From NCBI GenBank assembly GCA_963707275.1, contig CAVPPH010000002.1, forward strand, positions 186,001-250,000: a stretch of 64,000 bases of DNA, read 5' to 3'. Of the stretch, positions 40,101 to 48,447 are shown piece after piece. Positions within the stretch are counted from its first letter, which is position 1; the number at the start of each line of letters is the position of its first letter. This stretch comes from JACKBK01 sp963707275 (GTDB taxonomy: Bacteria; Chloroflexota; Anaerolineae; JAAEKA01). A program made the position numbers and the translations under genes. The notes under the pieces are model-generated. The model saw only the letters and a list, made by a program, of their open reading frames with translations. It did no database searches and was not told where the DNA came from.

Positions 40101-41358
40101 TCACAGGTGTTGGGGGACGGTCTCCCGGCAGCCACACCACTAGCAGAATCACCGCCACTAGCGCCATGACCGCGCCGAAGAGGAAGGGGGCGGATGGGCC
40201 GAAGCCTGCCCAGCCCGCGACGCCCTGCCAGAGAATGCCTGCGATCAGGCTGGCCGGAAAGGCTGCCAGCCCGATCGCAGCATTGTACAGGCCATAGGCT
40301 GTGCCGCGCTGTTCCGACTCGACAGTGTCCGCCACCAGCGCCTTGCCAGCTCCCTCCGCCATGCCGTAATAGACGCCGTAGAGTGCAAACAGCGCCCAGA
40401 TCTGCCACGACGCATTGGTCAGCGCGAAGCCGAGATAGATGCCCGCGTACGCCAGCCATCCGCCGATGATGACCTTGCGCCGGCCGACCCGGTCCGACAG
40501 CGCGCCAGCCGGCGTCGATACCACCGTGTAGACGAAGGTGAACGTCACCAGCATCCCCAGCACGCCCACCACGCTCAGGCCGAGGGTCTGCGCGCGCAGC
40601 ACCAGAAAGGCGTCGGAGGAGTTGCCCAGCGTGAACAGCACCATGACGATCAGGAAACGCTGGAAACGCGGATCCATCCCGCGAAATGAAAGCTTGGGAC
40701 GCTCGCGCTGGCCGGTCACCGGCACGTCTTTCGCTCCGACCGCCAGCACGATCACGGCCAGTACCGCGGGTGGGATGCTCAGCAACACTACCGTCTGAAA
40801 GGTCGGGCGCGTCAGTTCCAGGTCGAGACCTTGCGCCAACCAGACCACGGCCAGCGCGATCAGGATGCCCAGCAGCGCGCCGGCTGAGTCGCCTGCCCGG
40901 TGCAGTCCGAAGGCCAGCCCACGCCGCTTGTCGTCGATGCTGTCAGCGATCAACGCGTCGCGCGGCGCGGTGCGGATGCCCTTGCCAACCCGGTCGGTGA
41001 AGCGCACGGCCAGCACTGCGGTCCATGTGGTCGCGAAAAACAGGAACGGCTTGGCCAGGGTGGAGAGACTGTAGCCCGCGACTGTCAGCCACTTGCGCTG
41101 GCCCATGCGGTCGCTCAGCCAGCCGGAGAAGACCTTCAGCAGGCTGGCCGTGGTTTCAGCCACCCCTTCGATCAGGCCAATGACATTGGTGCGCACGCCC
41201 AGCACGTTAGCCAGGAAGAGCGGCAAGAGGTGTACCAGCATCTCGCTGGAGACGTCGGTCAGCAGGCTGGTGGCGGTCACCACCCAGACGTTGCGCGGCA
41301 GGCCGTGCAGGCCGCGGCCGGTTTCAGGTGCGTCGTTCGGCGGAAGGGTGTTTGTCAA
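40081..41358 (-). CDS. Major facilitator superfamily transporter
   Basis: This twelve-segment MFS transporter has about 425 residues. It shows the loop 2-3 motif GWLSDRMGQRK, the sequence VRFTDRVGKGIRTAPRDALIAD found in a branch of drug/metabolite exporters, and the second-half loop SDRVGRRKVIIGG. The in-frame ORF starts at 41415, but its first 19 codons lie in a purine-rich intergenic repeat. I prefer the TTG at 41358 (TNTLPPNDAPE). The C-terminus and the stop fall inside a CACGAATGC repeat. The substrate cannot be inferred from context. Confidence 0.85.
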   Translation of the reverse strand: MTNTLPPNDAPETGRGLHGLPRNVWVVTATSLLTDVSSEMLVHLLPLFLANVLGVRTNVIGLIEGVAETTASLLKVFSGWLSDRMGQRKWLTVAGYSLSTLAKPFLFFATTWTAVLAVRFTDRVGKGIRTAPRDALIADSIDDKRRGLAFGLHRAGDSAGALLGILIALAVVWLAQGLDLELTRPTFQTVVLLSIPPAVLAVIVLAVGAKDVPVTGQRERPKLSFRGMDPRFQRFLIVMVLFTLGNSSDAFLVLRAQTLGLSVVGVLGMLVTFTFVYTVVSTPAGALSDRVGRRKVIIGGWLAYAGIYLGFALTNASWQIWALFALYGVYYGMAEGAGKALVADTVESEQRGTAYGLYNAAIGLAAFPASLIAGILWQGVAGWAGFGPSAPFLFGAVMALVAVILLVVWLPGDRPPTPVMSQTHE

Positions 41359-41383
41359 TGTGGTGTCTCGCAGTTCCGTGAGG

Positions 41384-41432
41384 CCAGGAAACGAGGGAAA
41401 GAAGGGAACACGCAAGGAAATGAGGGGAACTC
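41384..41432. repeat. GGGAAAGAAGG purine repeat
   Basis: Units of the form AGGGAAAGA/AGGGAACA/AGGAAATG make a purine-rich tract between the MFS gene and dcd. It is shared with 50556 and 51695. Confidence 0.6.
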
Positions 41433-41473
41433 AGCATCTCTGAATCCGCCTCAGCTCACCGCAGTCCCCTCTC

Positions 41474-42031
41474 TTACAGCTTGGGCAGCGTGATCCCGAC
41501 CTGCTTCTGATACTTGCCCTTCTTGTCGGCGTAGGATTGCAGCGGCGGATCGCCCTCGAAGAAGAGCACCTGCGCGATCCCCTCGTTGGCGTAGATGCGT
41601 GCCGGCAACGGTGTCGTGTTGCTGATCTCCAGCGTCGCGTAGCCCTCCCACTCTGGCTCGAAGGGTGTGACGTTGACGATGATGCCGCAGCGGGCATAGG
41701 TGCTCTTGCCTAAACAGATCGTGAGGATATTGCGCGGGATGCGAAAGTATTCCACCGTCCGCGCCAGGGCGAAGGAGTTGGGCGGCACAACGCAGACTGG
41801 CCCCTTGAATGGCACCATGGAACGCTCGTCGAAATGCTTGGGATCGACCACGGTCAGGTCGCCCAGCCCGGCGGTGAAAACCAGGAACTCGTCGGCGACA
41901 CGGATGTCATAGCCGTAGCTGCTGAGGCCGTAGGAGACGACCCCCTCGCGCACCTGCTTGTCCTCGAACGGCTCGATCATGCCGTGCTCAGTTGCCATCT
42001 TGTTAATCCAGTGGTCGGGTTTGATTGACAT
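41474..42031 (-). CDS. dcd: dCTP deaminase
   Basis: The 185-residue enzyme converts dCTP to dUTP for thymidylate synthesis. It matches the family across its length: SIKPDHWINKM, GLSSYGYDIRVADEF, PPNSFALARTVEYFRIP, LGKSTYARCGIIVNVTPFEPEWEGYATLEISNTT split across the usual strands, and the C-terminal lid IAQVLFFEGD...YADKKGKYQKQ. The catalytic Glu in TPFEPEWEG is present. AGGAGT precedes the ATG. No bifunctional dUTPase signature is evident. Confidence 0.96.
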   Translation of the reverse strand: MSIKPDHWINKMATEHGMIEPFEDKQVREGVVSYGLSSYGYDIRVADEFLVFTAGLGDLTVVDPKHFDERSMVPFKGPVCVVPPNSFALARTVEYFRIPRNILTICLGKSTYARCGIIVNVTPFEPEWEGYATLEISNTTPLPARIYANEGIAQVLFFEGDPPLQSYADKKGKYQKQVGITLPKL

Positions 42032-42115
42032 GGGTTACTCCTGAGTGATGCGTGAAGTTTGAGGTGTGAAACGTGATTAGTATTGCGTAACCGGAACTGG
42101 TTTCACCAGGTATTG

Positions 42116-42138
42116 TTTACCGATTACCGATCACCGTC
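42116..42138. repeat. GTGATCGGTAATC repeat at the SagB-type gene stop
   Basis: TTACCGATTACCGATCACCG (plus strand) supplies the last codons (GDR) and the TAA of the oxidoreductase gene. It belongs to the same family as 22551 and 45931. Confidence 0.6.
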
Positions 42139-43920
42139 CCCAAGGTGCGCGTAGGCCGGCAGTGTGCGCAGGCGCGCGTCCTCCACCGGGCCGCCGACGG
42201 TGAAGTGGTAGACGGTCTGGTAGCGCAGGCTGGGCTGGCCCGCGCTGCGGTAGCCGGGCAGGCCCAGAACCTGGTGCATCGAGTTGTCGAAAAAGCAGCC
42301 GATGCCGGTGGCGCGCAGTCCGGCAGCCTCCGCCTCCAGGTAGAGCACCTGGCCGATCACTCCGGCTTCCCAGTGCAACCGGCGGTAGAACCAAGGGCCA
42401 TAGCGTCGCAGTGATTCCTCATATTCAGCCAGCATCCCCAGCGCGAACACTCCGTCGGACGCGATCTCCTGGCCGCATGACACGGCCTGGGCGGTCTGGC
42501 GCATGTCGCCGGGTTGCAGCAGGTAGAGCGGCAACGTTGCTGGGCACGAAGCGGGCCGCTGCCAGAGGAACTGTGGATTCGTGGACGTCTGCAACGCGCC
42601 CTGCTCTTCCGGGTCGCGGAGCAGCAGGTACAGGCCGCTGACCAGATTGTCAACCCGGTGGACAAACAGCACGAGGTGGATTGCCGGCTTCCACGGCAGT
42701 GCGGTGAAGGGTGCCTGGCCGGGCAGGACGCGGCCCATCGCGGCGTAGAACGCGTCGCAGCTCATGCTCGTCACGCCGTCCATGTCCACTGCGCTGCGCC
42801 GCTGGCGGATCAGTTGGCGGGCTGGCGGGGATGAGGGGGTGGGAGGGCGCGCCGAACTGTTAAGCGCGTGATGCCAATATGACGGGTCAGGTGGATCTTC
42901 GCGTGCGGTCGCTTCGGCGACGACTTCGATGATGGGCCAGGGCTGGTGGTCACTGCTGAGACGATTGGGCGTGCCGGCCGGTGGAGTGGCTGTCAACTCT
43001 GCCAGCAGGCTGGCGGGCAGGACAAGGTTCGTAGTAGCGACTTCAGTCGGCTGCGAGTGGTTAATCCCAGCCAGTTTGTTGCTGCGAGCGGGGTCACTGG
43101 CCGGGTAGAGCGCGAGCAGACAGTCCGGGTGTTCGGCTTCGATGCGCAGGTGTTCGTCTTCCTCGTCAGCCTGGCGGGCGATGCCCAGCAGGGTTGCCAG
43201 TTGCGCGTCGGGGATCGTCTCCAGTAGCTTTGCCTGCCACCCCATCACCGCCGCGGCGATGGCGACTGCTGCGATTGCGTGACCGATGTCATGGTTGCAG
43301 TAGCGGAAGGCCCGCTCGCCATATTTCCACGCCTCGCGCCAGTGGATGGAAGTCAGCGCCAGGAGCAGCGCGCCGGGCGGCAGTTGGTCAGCCAGTGTCT
43401 GCCACTGCTCGCCGGTAAGCGTTCTGCGCACTTCCAGACCGTGTTCGTACGGCGCATAATGGCAGACGGCCGCGGTGTCCAACAGTCCCGCCACCGGCCC
43501 GCTGATCAGGTAGCCTTCGGTCGGATGCAGATTGCCGCTGGACGGGTTGACGCGTAGCGCCCAGCGGCTCGTCCCGTATTCCTTCCAGGCTGACAGCGCC
43601 AGCGAATTGTAGAAAAGCTGCGAAACGAAGCGGCGATTCAGCGGACGGGGTGTGATCGCGTTGGGCTGGAAGATGGCATTCCAGGACGGGTCTGTTGTGG
43701 GTGCCACCACGTCGAACGGCGCCAGCGGCGCGCCTGTGTACCGTCGAAACGGGTCTGGCTGCGTGTCCCAGTCCATGTAGCCCAGCGAACGAGCGTAGCG
43801 ATAAGGTGCGTGTTTGGTGGTTTGGTGGTAGGCGAGGACAATATCCAGCGCTGATGGCGCGGGACGAGGTGGAGCCGGCGGCTCCGGCGGGCGGTGTTTC
43901 TGCTTCGGACGAAACGGCAT
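42124..43920 (-). CDS. SagB/ThcOx-family oxidoreductase with two nitroreductase domains
   Basis: The 598-residue protein holds a tandem of flavin nitroreductase-like domains. Domain 1 (about 95-320) has RRFVSQLFYNSLALSAW, RVNPSSGNLHPTEGYLI and FRYCNHDIGHAIAAVAIAA. Domain 2 (about 365-590) has IRQRRSAVDMDG, LGMLAEYEESLRRYGPWFY, HWEAGVIGQVLYLEAEAAGL, GIGCFFDNSM and QTVYHFTVGGP. This layout is typical of large SagB/ThcOx-type proteins, FMN enzymes related to azoline dehydrogenases of peptide natural products. No precursor peptide or cyclodehydratase is near, so a RiPP role is not supported. The N-terminus is Pro-rich (RPPEPPAPPRPAP). The interdomain linker contains a dispersed genomic repeat. 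Confidence 0.88.
   Translation of the reverse strand: MPFRPKQKHRPPEPPAPPRPAPSALDIVLAYHQTTKHAPYRYARSLGYMDWDTQPDPFRRYTGAPLAPFDVVAPTTDPSWNAIFQPNAITPRPLNRRFVSQLFYNSLALSAWKEYGTSRWALRVNPSSGNLHPTEGYLISGPVAGLLDTAAVCHYAPYEHGLEVRRTLTGEQWQTLADQLPPGALLLALTSIHWREAWKYGERAFRYCNHDIGHAIAAVAIAAAVMGWQAKLLETIPDAQLATLLGIARQADEEDEHLRIEAEHPDCLLALYPASDPARSNKLAGINHSQPTEVATTNLVLPASLLAELTATPPAGTPNRLSSDHQPWPIIEVVAEATAREDPPDPSYWHHALNSSARPPTPSSPPARQLIRQRRSAVDMDGVTSMSCDAFYAAMGRVLPGQAPFTALPWKPAIHLVLFVHRVDNLVSGLYLLLRDPEEQGALQTSTNPQFLWQRPASCPATLPLYLLQPGDMRQTAQAVSCGQEIASDGVFALGMLAEYEESLRRYGPWFYRRLHWEAGVIGQVLYLEAEAAGLRATGIGCFFDNSMHQVLGLPGYRSAGQPSLRYQTVYHFTVGGPVEDARLRTLPAYAHLGDGDR
43027..43051. repeat. TTCGTAGTAGCGACTTCAGTCG repeat inside a coding linker
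   Basis: A copy of the family seen at 38331 and 57211 lies within the SagB-type gene and is translated in frame as part of the linker NHSQPTEVATTNLV. Confidence 0.65.
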
Positions 43921-43950
43921 GGTTGGCCGGCATTATACGGCCAATGTGCC

Positions 43951-44928
43951 TCACGCGCCAGCGCGCGAAAGTTCGTCCAACTGCACCATCTCGTCGTCGG
44001 TCAGGCGGAAGGCCATCGCTCCGGCGTTCTGCTGTGCCTGGTGAACCTTGGTGGCGCCGGGTATGGTGACTACGGTGTCGCCGCTGTAGTTGACCAGCCA
44101 GTTCAGCGCGACCTGTGCGGCCGTTGCGCTATGCCGCTGGCCGATCTCCTCCAGCGCCTCGACCAGCGGGCGCGTGCGTTCCAGATTGCGGCGGATCATC
44201 CACTTGCGCCAGGCCAGCGCGCCGCTCTGCGGGTCGGCAGCCTTGTGATATTTGCCTGTCAACAGGCCCAACTCCAACGGCGTGTAAGCGATGATGGTGA
44301 CGCCCAGCTCGCGCGCCGTGTCCAGCGTGCCGTCGCGCTCGATCTTGCGGTCGAGCAGGCTGTACTTGACCTGGTTGGCGGCCAGTGTCAGTCCGCGCTG
44401 GCGCAACGCACGCGAGGCGCGCCGCATCTGCTGCGGGTTGAAGTTGCTGACGCCGACGGCGCGTATCTTGCCGGCTTCCACCAGATCAGCCATCGCGTTC
44501 ATCTCCGCCTCGGGCGGGGAGAAACTCCACGGCTGGTGCACCATGTAGAGGCCGATACTGTAGCCGTCCAGCGCGCTCAGTCGGGTGTCGATGGTTTTCG
44601 GGATGTTGGCGGCAGTGCGCGGAAAGGGCATCCACTTGGTGGCGACTACCACCTCGTCGTCGGATTTGCCGGCCACGTGCAGCGCAGCCGCCAGCGAACG
44701 CTCCGACTCGCCCATGCCGTACATCTCGGCCGTGTCGAACCAGTTGATGCCGCCGTCCAGCGCGGCCTGGACGATGGCATTCTTCGTCTCCTGGGGGATG
44801 ATCGGGAAGGCGCGTCCCAGCAGCGGGCCGCCGCCGGAGAATTCCATCACGCCCAGCCCGACGGCTGAGACGCGGATATCGGTTTCCCCCAGTGGACGCA
44901 GATGAATGGCCTCAGTCTTCGTTTTCAT
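43951..44928 (-). CDS. Aldo/keto reductase
   Basis: The 325-residue NADPH-dependent (beta/alpha)8-barrel oxidoreductase (ATG at 44928) has the complete tetrad: Asp and Tyr in NWFDTAEMYGMGESE, Lys in VVVATKWMPF and His in LYMVHQPW. NADPH-binding residues are in IIAYTPLELGLLTGKY and VTIPGATKVHQAQQNAGA. It belongs to the YakC/AKR13-like group by overall pattern. The in-frame ORF extends 62 codons upstream with no plausible start. It lies between the SagB-type gene and the metal ABC operon, but shares no obvious pathway with either. Confidence 0.9.
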   Translation of the reverse strand: MKTKTEAIHLRPLGETDIRVSAVGLGVMEFSGGGPLLGRAFPIIPQETKNAIVQAALDGGINWFDTAEMYGMGESERSLAAALHVAGKSDDEVVVATKWMPFPRTAANIPKTIDTRLSALDGYSIGLYMVHQPWSFSPPEAEMNAMADLVEAGKIRAVGVSNFNPQQMRRASRALRQRGLTLAANQVKYSLLDRKIERDGTLDTARELGVTIIAYTPLELGLLTGKYHKAADPQSGALAWRKWMIRRNLERTRPLVEALEEIGQRHSATAAQVALNWLVNYSGDTVVTIPGATKVHQAQQNAGAMAFRLTDDEMVQLDELSRAGA

Positions 44929-45055
44929 GATAGTTCTTTCGGTTGATTCGTGGTCAGGTGTGCTGGCCCTGGCGCAATGAGGACCTTCTGCTTTCCGGCG
45001 TCCGATCTTCATTCGCGGGGGAATTTGTTCGGGGAAGCGCGGCGAATTCCACTTG

Positions 45056-45919
45056 CTATGTAGCAGGACGCATGCGCCAGATCCAGCCACGATTTGGGGC
45101 GAGCAACGCGACAACGAGGAAGATGCCGGTGCAGACCAGCACGATGGCCGCGCCGGAGGCGATGCTGATGTAGTAGGAGAGGTAGAGGCCGACCACGCCT
45201 GACACGGCGCCGATCAGAGCGGCCACGGCCATCATGGTCGGCAGGCGGCGGGTCAGCAGGTAGGCGGTCGCGGCCGGTGTCACCAGCATGGCCAGCATCA
45301 GCGCCACACCAACCGTCTGCAAAGAGACGACGATGGTCACGGCGATCAGGATCAGCAGCAGGTAGCGCAGCGCCTCGGTCGGCAGACGCAGCGTCTCCGC
45401 CAGCACCGGGTCGAAGGAAATCACCAGGAACTCTTTGTAGAAGGCGATGATGATCAACACCACCAGCCCGCCGAAGAGTGCCGTTAGCAGCAGGCTGGCG
45501 GTTGTCACCCCCAGCACGTTGCCAAACAAGAGATGCACCAGATCGACGGTGTAGCTGCGCATGGTCGAGATCAGGGCGATGCCCAGCGCAAACATCCCGG
45601 CGAAGACGATGCCGATGGCCGTGTCCTCCTTGAGTTGTGCGCCTCTGCTGATCGCGCCGATTCCAACAGCGGTCAGAATCGCAGTCACCAGACCCCACCA
45701 GAACAGCGATGCACTGGCCGCACCGCTGATCAGATAGCCGATCGCGACGCCCGGCAGGATCGCGTGCGCCAGCGCGTCGCCGAAGAAAGCCATGCCGCGC
45801 AGGATGACGTAGCTACCCACCAGCGCGCAGACGATCCCCACGATCACCGCCGCAGCCATGCCGCGCACCATGAAGGGATAGGAGAGGGGTTCCAGCAGGA
45901 AGTTGAGCAGGTTTGGCAT
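45056..45919 (-). CDS. Zinc/manganese ABC transporter permease (ZnuB/MntB type)
   Basis: The 287-residue membrane protein of the ABC-3 family has about eight transmembrane helices. Conserved segments are SYVILRGMAFFGDALAHAILPGVAIGYL, containing the GDALAH sequence of ZnuB/MntB, SRGAQLKEDTAIGIVFAGMFALG, and LLVTPAATAYLL-like VALMLAMLVTPAA. It would form the channel for a zinc or manganese importer with the ATPase encoded 61 nt upstream in the operon. The segment between the two genes is a GATCAGT-type repeat. The substrate-binding protein is not in this window. Confidence 0.92.
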   Translation of the reverse strand: MPNLLNFLLEPLSYPFMVRGMAAAVIVGIVCALVGSYVILRGMAFFGDALAHAILPGVAIGYLISGAASASLFWWGLVTAILTAVGIGAISRGAQLKEDTAIGIVFAGMFALGIALISTMRSYTVDLVHLLFGNVLGVTTASLLLTALFGGLVVLIIIAFYKEFLVISFDPVLAETLRLPTEALRYLLLILIAVTIVVSLQTVGVALMLAMLVTPAATAYLLTRRLPTMMAVAALIGAVSGVVGLYLSYYISIASGAAIVLVCTGIFLVVALLAPNRGWIWRMRPAT

Positions 45920-45930
45920 GGGCGGGGGAC

Positions 45931-45979
45931 GGTAATCGGTGATCAGTAGTCGGTAAACAGTATCCGGAACCGATCACCG
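45931..45979. repeat. GTAATCGGTGATCAGT repeat between ABC genes
   Basis: GGTAATCGGTGATCAGTAG, CGGTAAACAGTATCC and the inverted GGAACCGATCACCG occupy the spacer between the metal ABC ATPase and permease genes. Confidence 0.65.
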
Positions 45980-45980
45980 C

Positions 45981-46805
45981 CTACGGGTCACAGCAGGTGT
46001 CGTTGACGATCAGCGTGCCATCGCCGGTATCCAGCATGCGAATGTGACCGCCGTAGGCGCTGAGGAGACGTTCGGACGTGAAGACGGTCTCCGGGCGGCC
46101 AAAGCCCACCAGCCGGCCGTTGAGCAGCATCACCCGGTCGAAGCGATCAGCCGCCAAATTGAGGTCGTGGGTGGCGATCATCACGGTGACCCCGCGCACG
46201 CGCAGTTCGTCCAGCACTGTGAAGATGTCTTCCTGTGAACGCACGTCCAGCCCGGTCAGCGGCTCGTCCATCAGCATCAGCTCCGCTTCCTGGGCCAGCG
46301 CTCGGGCGATGAAAACGCGCTGCTGCTGGCCGCCAGACAGCTCTCCGATCTGCCGCTCGGCAAACTCCGACATGCCGACCACGTCCAGCGACTGATGCAC
46401 GTAGTCCCAGTCGGGTCGTTTTGGCCGCCGAAAGAGGCCCAGCCGGCCGATACGTCCCATCATCACCACGTCGGCCACATCGACCGGAAAGGTCCAATCC
46501 ACCTGGCTGCGCTGCGGCACGTAAGCGATACAAATGTGCTTGCCTGGCCCGCTGCCAGCCACGGTAACGTCCCCGCCGCTGCTGGGCAGCACGCCAGCGA
46601 TGACCTTGAACAGCGTGCTCTTGCCCGCGCCGTTGGGACCGACCACGGCTACTTGCTCGCCCGCGATCAAGTCAAACGAAATGTCTTGCAGGGCGAAGCG
46701 GCCGTTGTAGCGGGCTGAAACGCCGGTCAGCGCGAGAATAGGCTCGCCGGCCAGGTGCGGTTGCGGCTTGCCCATCAGTGCGGGAATCTGGCGGAGGTTT
46801 TGCAT
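45981..46805 (-). CDS. Zinc/manganese ABC transporter ATPase
   Basis: The 274-residue ATPase (ATG at 46805) has Walker A VGPNGAGKSTLFKVIAG, Q-loop YVPQRSQVDW, signature ELSGGQQQRVFIARALAQ, Walker B LMLMDEPLTGLD and switch His in IATHDLNLAA. The segment VDVADVVMMGRIGRLGLFRRPK is typical of the metal (ZnuC/MntA) branch. The C-terminus ends DTCCDP, with two adjacent Cys that could bind metal. It starts seven nt after the Fur gene stop, so both are co-transcribed. Confidence 0.92.
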   Translation of the reverse strand: MQNLRQIPALMGKPQPHLAGEPILALTGVSARYNGRFALQDISFDLIAGEQVAVVGPNGAGKSTLFKVIAGVLPSSGGDVTVAGSGPGKHICIAYVPQRSQVDWTFPVDVADVVMMGRIGRLGLFRRPKRPDWDYVHQSLDVVGMSEFAERQIGELSGGQQQRVFIARALAQEAELMLMDEPLTGLDVRSQEDIFTVLDELRVRGVTVMIATHDLNLAADRFDRVMLLNGRLVGFGRPETVFTSERLLSAYGGHIRMLDTGDGTLIVNDTCCDP

Positions 46806-46812
46806 GGTCACG

Positions 46813-47226
46813 TCACTCCTGGCAGCGCTCGCACAGCCCGTAGAACTCCAGCAGGTGGCCACGAATGTCGAAGTTGAGCCGTTGCGCCAGCGACTCCTGT
46901 AGTTGATCGACCGCGCATTCGTCGAACTCGACCACCTGCCCGCAGTCGGAGCAGATCAGGTGGTGATGGCCGCGATCGGAGCGCGTGAAGCAGACGTTTT
47001 GCTCGCCCAGGTATATCGGGCGAACGACACCAAGGCGGATCAGCAGCTCCAGCGTGCGATAGACGGTCGCGCGGCCGATGGCCGGCTGGACAGCCTGGAC
47101 GCGCTCCAGGATCTGGGCGCGGCTGAGGTGTTCATCCGTCTCGTCCAGTACATGCAGCACCGCCAGCCGCGGCGGAGTCAGCTTGTAGCCGGCCAGTTGC
47201 ATTCGTTCCGTAACCCGTTGCGCCAT
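46813..47226 (-). CDS. Fur-family metalloregulator
   Basis: The 137-residue repressor has the N-terminal winged helix (RMQLAGYKLTPPRLAVLHVLDETDEHLSRAQI, recognition helix around IGRATVYRTLELL), the metal-sensing DRGHHHLICSDCGQVVEFDE and a C-terminal structural zinc pair CERC. Being the first gene of a zinc/manganese ABC operon, it is most likely a Zur or Mur type regulator rather than an iron regulator. The promoter region contains a nested inverted repeat that suggests autoregulation. Sensing metal cannot be decided from sequence alone. Confidence 0.92.
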   Translation of the reverse strand: MAQRVTERMQLAGYKLTPPRLAVLHVLDETDEHLSRAQILERVQAVQPAIGRATVYRTLELLIRLGVVRPIYLGEQNVCFTRSDRGHHHLICSDCGQVVEFDECAVDQLQESLAQRLNFDIRGHLLEFYGLCERCQE

Positions 47227-47246
47227 CCTGTCGTTTCCTGGTTGGG

Positions 47247-47307
47247 TTGAGATTGGTTCTCAGTGATACCGAGTCTCAATTATAGGCGGACAGGGGAATG
47301 CGTCAAA
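47247..47307 (-). promoter_or_regulatory. fur-znu promoter with overlapping inverted-repeat operator
   Basis: On the minus strand TTGACG (47301-47306), a 16-bp spacer and TATAAT (47279-47284) are followed by TTGAGACTCGGTATCACTGAG and a later TCTCAA. The dyad CTCGGTATCACTGAG, nested inside TTGAGA...TCTCAA, starts at the -10 box, a typical place for a Fur-family operator. Confidence 0.65.
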
Positions 47308-47365
47308 TCGGGCTTGTGACGAAGTTCGACTTAATGGGCAAAGCCGGACTTGTGCGAGCGGCTTT

Positions 47366-48359
47366 TCAATCGAACAGCTCAACCAGCAGGCAGGCTGCTT
47401 CCTGCGCGTCGGCGACCAGGCGCAGGACCGGGTCTTCCTGGCGGCAGATGTCCTGCGCGATGGGACAGCGGGGGTGGAAGCGGCAACCGGGAGGCAGATC
47501 GATGGGGTTGGGCGGGTCGCCTTCGAGGATGATGCGCTCTCGGCGCATGCGCGGATTGGGGACGGGGATGACGGAGAGCAGCGCCTTGGTGTACGGGTGG
47601 GTCGGATTGGACAGCACCTGGCGCGTCTGGCCGATTTCCACGATGCGGCCCAGGTACATCACCGCCACCCGGTCGGTGAAATGTGCCGCCGTCGCCAGAT
47701 CGTGGGTGATGAAAACGATGGAGATGCCGCGTCTGCTCGCGCAGGTCAGCCAGCAGGTTGAGTATCTCGGCGCGGATGCTGACATCCAGCATGGAGACCG
47801 GCTCGTCAGCCAGCAGCAGCGTCGGCTCCAGCACCAGCGCGCCGGCGATGACCACTCGCTGACGCTGCCCACCTGACAGCTCGTGGGGATAGCGGTTGAC
47901 GAAGTTATCGGCCGGTCGCAGCCCCGACTCCTCCAACGCCTTGTGTACCCGCCGGCTGCGCTCGGCCTTGTCGGGAACCAGGTTGTGTACCTTGAGCGGT
48001 TCAGCGATCACCTCGCCGATGGTCATCTGCGGATTGAGCGACTCATATGGATCCTGGAAGATCATCTGGATGTGGCGACGCAGGGCTTTCTGCTCTTTGC
48101 CTTTGGCGTACGTGACGTCGTCGCCCTCGAAGATGATCGCGCCGGCGGTTGGGGTTTCGAGGCCCAGCAGCGTCAGCGCCAGCGTTGACTTGCCGCAGCC
48201 GCTCTCGCCAACGATCGCCAGGATCTCGCCACGACCCAGGTCGAAGCTGACATCGTCCACTGCATGGACAAAGCGTTCCGGCGTGCGGAACAGGCCAGAG
48301 CGTTGAACCTGGAACAGCTTGCGTAGATTGCGAACTTGCAGGATCGGATCGTCGGTCAT
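47366..48359 (-). CDS. Dipeptide/oligopeptide ABC ATPase, DppF/OppF type (frameshifted)
   Basis: This is the second ATPase of the peptide importer, about 330 residues. It shows Walker A VGESGCGKSTLALTLLG, Q-loop MIFQDPYESLNPQMTIGE, signature HELSGGQRQRVVIAGAL, Walker B LLLADEPVSMLD and switch FITHDLATAAHF. The C-terminal PPGCRFHPRCPIAQDICR is the Cys-rich oligopeptide domain of this family, which carries an iron-sulfur cluster in some members. One extra base near 47732 breaks the frame after NLLADLREQ. It is the last gene of the operon that begins with the binding protein at 53524. Confidence 0.92.
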
Positions 48360-48369
48360 GGTTCGGCGA

Positions 48370-48447
48370 TCAGTTAACAGTAAGCAGTAACCGGCAGAGG
48401 GACGCAGACCGCCTACTGTTCACTGGTTACTGTTAACTGTTTACTGG
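48370..48447. repeat. CAGTTAACAGTAA inverted heptamer repeat
   Basis: The arms CAGTTAACAGTAAGCAGTAA and GGTTACTGTTAACTGTTTAC are built of AACAGT-type units and are inverted across about 33 nt, between the two peptide ABC ATPase genes. Confidence 0.7.

Noticed and set aside
42124..44928. RiPP (azoline peptide) biosynthesis cluster
   Set aside because: A SagB-type oxidoreductase is present but no cyclodehydratase, precursor peptide or dedicated transporter is nearby.
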